A stretch of DNA of 15,058 nt from an uncultured Eubacteriales bacterium (GTDB taxonomy: Bacteria; Bacillota; Clostridia; Oscillospirales; Acutalibacteraceae), in contig CAKVBG010000022.1 of assembly GCA_934725345.1 (NCBI GenBank), forward strand, positions 1 to 15,058, given 5' to 3'. The notes beneath the pieces were generated by a model that saw only the letters and a list, made by a program, of their open reading frames with translations, was not told the origin of the DNA and did no database searches. Every line of letters starts with the position of its first letter. Positions within the stretch are counted from its first letter, which is position 1. A program made the translations under genes and the position numbers. Positions 13,695 to 15,058 of the stretch are shown piece after piece.

Positions 13695-13982
13695 TTATCT
13701 AGCTATAGATTTAACCTGAGAAGCTAATTTGCTAAAAATACCACTAGGTACTGCACACTTGACAAGTCCGGCAGCTGATACAATAGCTGCACATGCGCCA
13801 AGCGAGTATGTCACATATTGGTCATCCCCTTTGTATGCGCCCTTTCTTTCAGGATTAGAAACTGTTGAAGCTTTTGGACCTTTCATGAACAGTGCACACC
13901 ACGGATACCACTTTCCACCGCTCACCATATTCAATTCTGTTTCTGAAAGCATCGATATTTCTTTTTTGTTAGCTGAAATCAT
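13695..13982 (-). CDS. Double-glycine leader peptide precursor (class II bacteriocin-like)
   Basis: This 95-residue precursor has a textbook double-glycine leader, MLSETELNMVSGG: Leu at -12, Ser at -11, Glu at -8, Leu at -7, Val at -4 and Gly-Gly at -2/-1. A C39 peptidase would cut after Gly23 and release a 72-residue product beginning KWYPWCALF. The product is basic, aromatic at the N-terminus, and ends with an alanine-rich hydrophobic segment containing two cysteines (LGACAAIVSAAGLVKCAV). It shares GACAA with the peptide at 12359-11997. I chose the ATG at 13982 because AAAAGGAG lies 8 nt upstream and the leader length is then typical. TATAAT at 14009-14004 is a possible -10 element without a good -35. 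No immunity or exporter gene is recognised nearby. Confidence 0.82.
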   Translation of the reverse strand: MISANKKEISMLSETELNMVSGGKWYPWCALFMKGPKASTVSNPERKGAYKGDDQYVTYSLGACAAIVSAAGLVKCAVPSGIFSKLASQVKSIAR

Positions 13983-14043
13983 CACTGACACTCCTTTTAT
14001 TATATTATACTTAAATTTTATCACAAAGGCTTCAAAAAATCAA

Positions 14044-14586
14044 CTATTTTTTCACATATCTTTCTTTCTCACTAAAAATACATCCACAGTACTTTTGCAT
14101 ATAAAAACCATTTCCTCTTGCCTGCTTTTGGCCTTCTCTAAAAAATGGTCTAAAATCCCTGTAAACAAAATCTATACCATACTCTAAAGCAAACTTTTCA
14201 CCAAGCTCTTTTATCAGTTCATGATTTTGATAAGGACTTATCAACAACGTAGTTGAAAAGAATTTATATCCGTTTTCAAGAGCTAACTGTGCGGTTTTCC
14301 TTAAACGGCTCTCATAACAAAACCTGCATCTTCCCCGCCCAAAATCCGGATAAATCCCATTTATAAAAAATTCTAAACCATAATCATCTTCTACTATCGC
14401 CTCAAGACCTAAATCCCTTACATAATCCAAAAGAGTTGTCTTTCTTAAATTATATTCCATCCAAGGATGAATATTCAGATTATACCAAAATATAGTTGGA
14501 GTGAATCCTTCTTTTTCTAAAACTTCCAAGCATTTCACAGAGCAGGGTGCACAGCAAGTATGTAAGAAAATTTTCTCTTGGCTCAT
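14044..14586 (-). CDS. queH: Epoxyqueuosine reductase QueH
   Basis: QueH (DUF208) carries out the last step of queuosine synthesis in tRNA anticodons, reducing epoxyqueuosine to queuosine; it replaces the unrelated, cobalamin-dependent QueG. The 180-residue protein has the family cysteines: HTCCAPC (Cys11, Cys12), RCRFCYE (Cys87, Cys90) and YCGCIFSE (Cys167, Cys169), of which the first two pairs match the expected iron-sulfur cluster ligands. Other signatures are FWYNLNIHPW (33-42), EYNLRK, DYGLEFF and TTLLISPYQNHE (112-123). I chose the ATG at 14586, which overlaps the stop of the upstream gene as ATGA; a TTG nine bases upstream is less likely. No other queuosine gene is in the window. Confidence 0.95.
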   Translation of the reverse strand: MSQEKIFLHTCCAPCSVKCLEVLEKEGFTPTIFWYNLNIHPWMEYNLRKTTLLDYVRDLGLEAIVEDDYGLEFFINGIYPDFGRGRCRFCYESRLRKTAQLALENGYKFFSTTLLISPYQNHELIKELGEKFALEYGIDFVYRDFRPFFREGQKQARGNGFYMQKYCGCIFSEKERYVKK

Positions 14587-14858
14587 ACCTCGCAAGTACT
14601 CGATTCTTCACTGATGGATTCCTGCTTTTTGTCCTTTTTACTCCAAGCAAAAATTCCCCTTATCGCTAGAACAAAATACACAAAGAATAGTGCACTTTGA
14701 TAGTATTCCTTAATAACAAAAAATCTTATGCACATATAAAGATTTGAAACCAACCAAAAAACAAATCCCCATTTGTTCTTCTCAGCATTAATTATCGTCC
14801 CAGTGAGCGCTAACGCTGACATTATCAAAGAAAAAACATCCCAAGCATCTTTAAACAT
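14583..14858 (-). CDS. Half-size PnuC-like membrane protein
   Basis: This 91-residue protein has three hydrophobic segments (about 8-23, 31-48 and 52-71) and a charged C-terminal tail. The pattern NKWGFVFWLVSNLYMCIRFF (28-47), then EYYQSALFFVYFVLAIRGIFAW (51-72), resembles the repeat unit of PnuC vitamin transporters, which are about 200-250 residues long with seven helices. A protein of this size holds only one repeat and would need to form oligomers to make a pathway. AAGGAG lies 9 nt before the ATG. It is transcribed from 14908-14936 and overlaps queH by 4 nt, so the two proteins are made together. A role in uptake of a nicotinamide- or queuosine-related small molecule is inference only. 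Confidence 0.72.
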   Translation of the reverse strand: MFKDAWDVFSLIMSALALTGTIINAEKNKWGFVFWLVSNLYMCIRFFVIKEYYQSALFFVYFVLAIRGIFAWSKKDKKQESISEESSTCEV

Positions 14859-14885
14859 TACCCAGTACTCCTTAATTAATAAAAT

Positions 14886-14915
14886 TTGTGTTTACCCTCC
14901 TATTAATATTATAAT
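14886..14915 (+). promoter_or_regulatory. Candidate promoter for rarA
   Basis: TTGTGT (14886-14891), 18 nt, TATAAT (14910-14915). Its -10 element overlaps the -10 of the divergent promoter on the minus strand. Confidence 0.45.
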
Positions 14916-14936
14916 AAACTTCATGACCTTTCGCAA
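14908..14936 (-). promoter_or_regulatory. Candidate promoter for the PnuC-like gene and queH
   Basis: Minus-strand TTGCGA (14936-14931), 17 nt, TATAAT (14913-14908). The -10 shares four base pairs with the rarA -10, so polymerase cannot occupy both promoters at once. Confidence 0.55.
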
Positions 14937-14969
14937 ATCAATTTTACAACTACAAAATGGAGAATTTTT

Positions 14970-15058
14970 ATGACTTCTAACTTATCACAACTCGTCCGAC
15001 CAAAACAGCTTGAAGAAATCGTGGGTCAAAAACATATCTTAAATCAAAACCATTGGAT
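14970..15058 (+). CDS. rarA: Start of an AAA+ replication-associated recombination protein (RarA-like), truncated by window end
   Basis: Only 29 codons are present, beginning MTSNLSQLVRPKQLEEIVGQ. The R-P-K-x-L-E-E-I-V-G-Q-K-H pattern is the opening of RarA/MgsA-family clamp-loader-like ATPases, which act at stalled replication forks; DnaX and RuvB share parts of this motif, but RarA fits best because the motif starts within the first ten residues and is followed by KHIL. GGAG lies 7 nt before the ATG. The rest of the gene is outside the window, so the P-loop cannot be checked. Confidence 0.75.
   Translation, partial: MTSNLSQLVRPKQLEEIVGQKHILNQNHW

Noticed and set aside
13729..14187. 152-codon plus-strand open frame
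   Set aside because: It is antisense to the double-glycine peptide and the end of queH, has no ribosome binding site, and its translation lacks protein-like features.
1..15058. CRISPR arrays, tRNA or rRNA genes, intact insertion sequences
   Set aside because: I found no regularly spaced repeats, no cloverleaf-like sequences ending in CCA, and no transposase genes.

Overview
The window is AT-rich DNA with strong AGGAGG-type ribosome binding sites and consensus sigma-A-like promoters. Adjacent genes for both dipicolinate synthase subunits (DpaA, DpaB) point to an endospore-forming Firmicute, most likely of class Clostridia; the genus cannot be named from the sequence. There are no tRNA or rRNA genes, no CRISPR array and no intact insertion sequence.

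Layout: (1) 1-1520, minus strand: a large lysine-rich, apparently cytoplasmic orphan protein, cut by the window edge. (2) 1651-5270, minus strand: a tight run FUSC-type membrane protein > exported transglutaminase-like protein > folP > folB > folK, probably one operon, with a promoter and a hairpin just before its first gene. (3) 5384-6822, minus strand: dpaA-dpaB with a 4-nt start/stop overlap. (4) 6922-9637, plus strand: a PLP aminotransferase (PF12897-like) followed, without a visible terminator, by a secreted GH24 lysozyme. (5) 9640-11960, plus strand: an accessory stretch of separately promoted small genes: a stand-alone Spo0A-type DNA-binding domain, a small membrane-anchored orphan, and a secreted orphan whose start codon and body lie in different frames. 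(6) 11997-13982, minus strand: a module of two peptides with double-glycine-type export leaders on either side of an alpha/beta hydrolase with a GHSRGA nucleophile elbow. (7) 14044-15058: a half-size PnuC-like membrane protein translationally coupled to queH (queuosine synthesis), divergent from the start of rarA.

Housekeeping genes (folate, dipicolinate, queuosine, rarA) frame two accessory zones. Two places deserve most attention. The first is the lysozyme, where an SH3 domain appears to sit inside the GH24 fold, because the GLLYRR helix typical of the GH24 C-terminus lies after the SH3 domain. The second is the 11997-13982 peptide/hydrolase/peptide module, which looks like a bacteriocin- or effector-type locus lacking its own transporter. 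A lone Spo0A-C regulator with a perfect 7-3-7 palindrome at its predicted transcription start may be a self-controlled switch. All functional links between neighbours are inference from position; no database search was possible.
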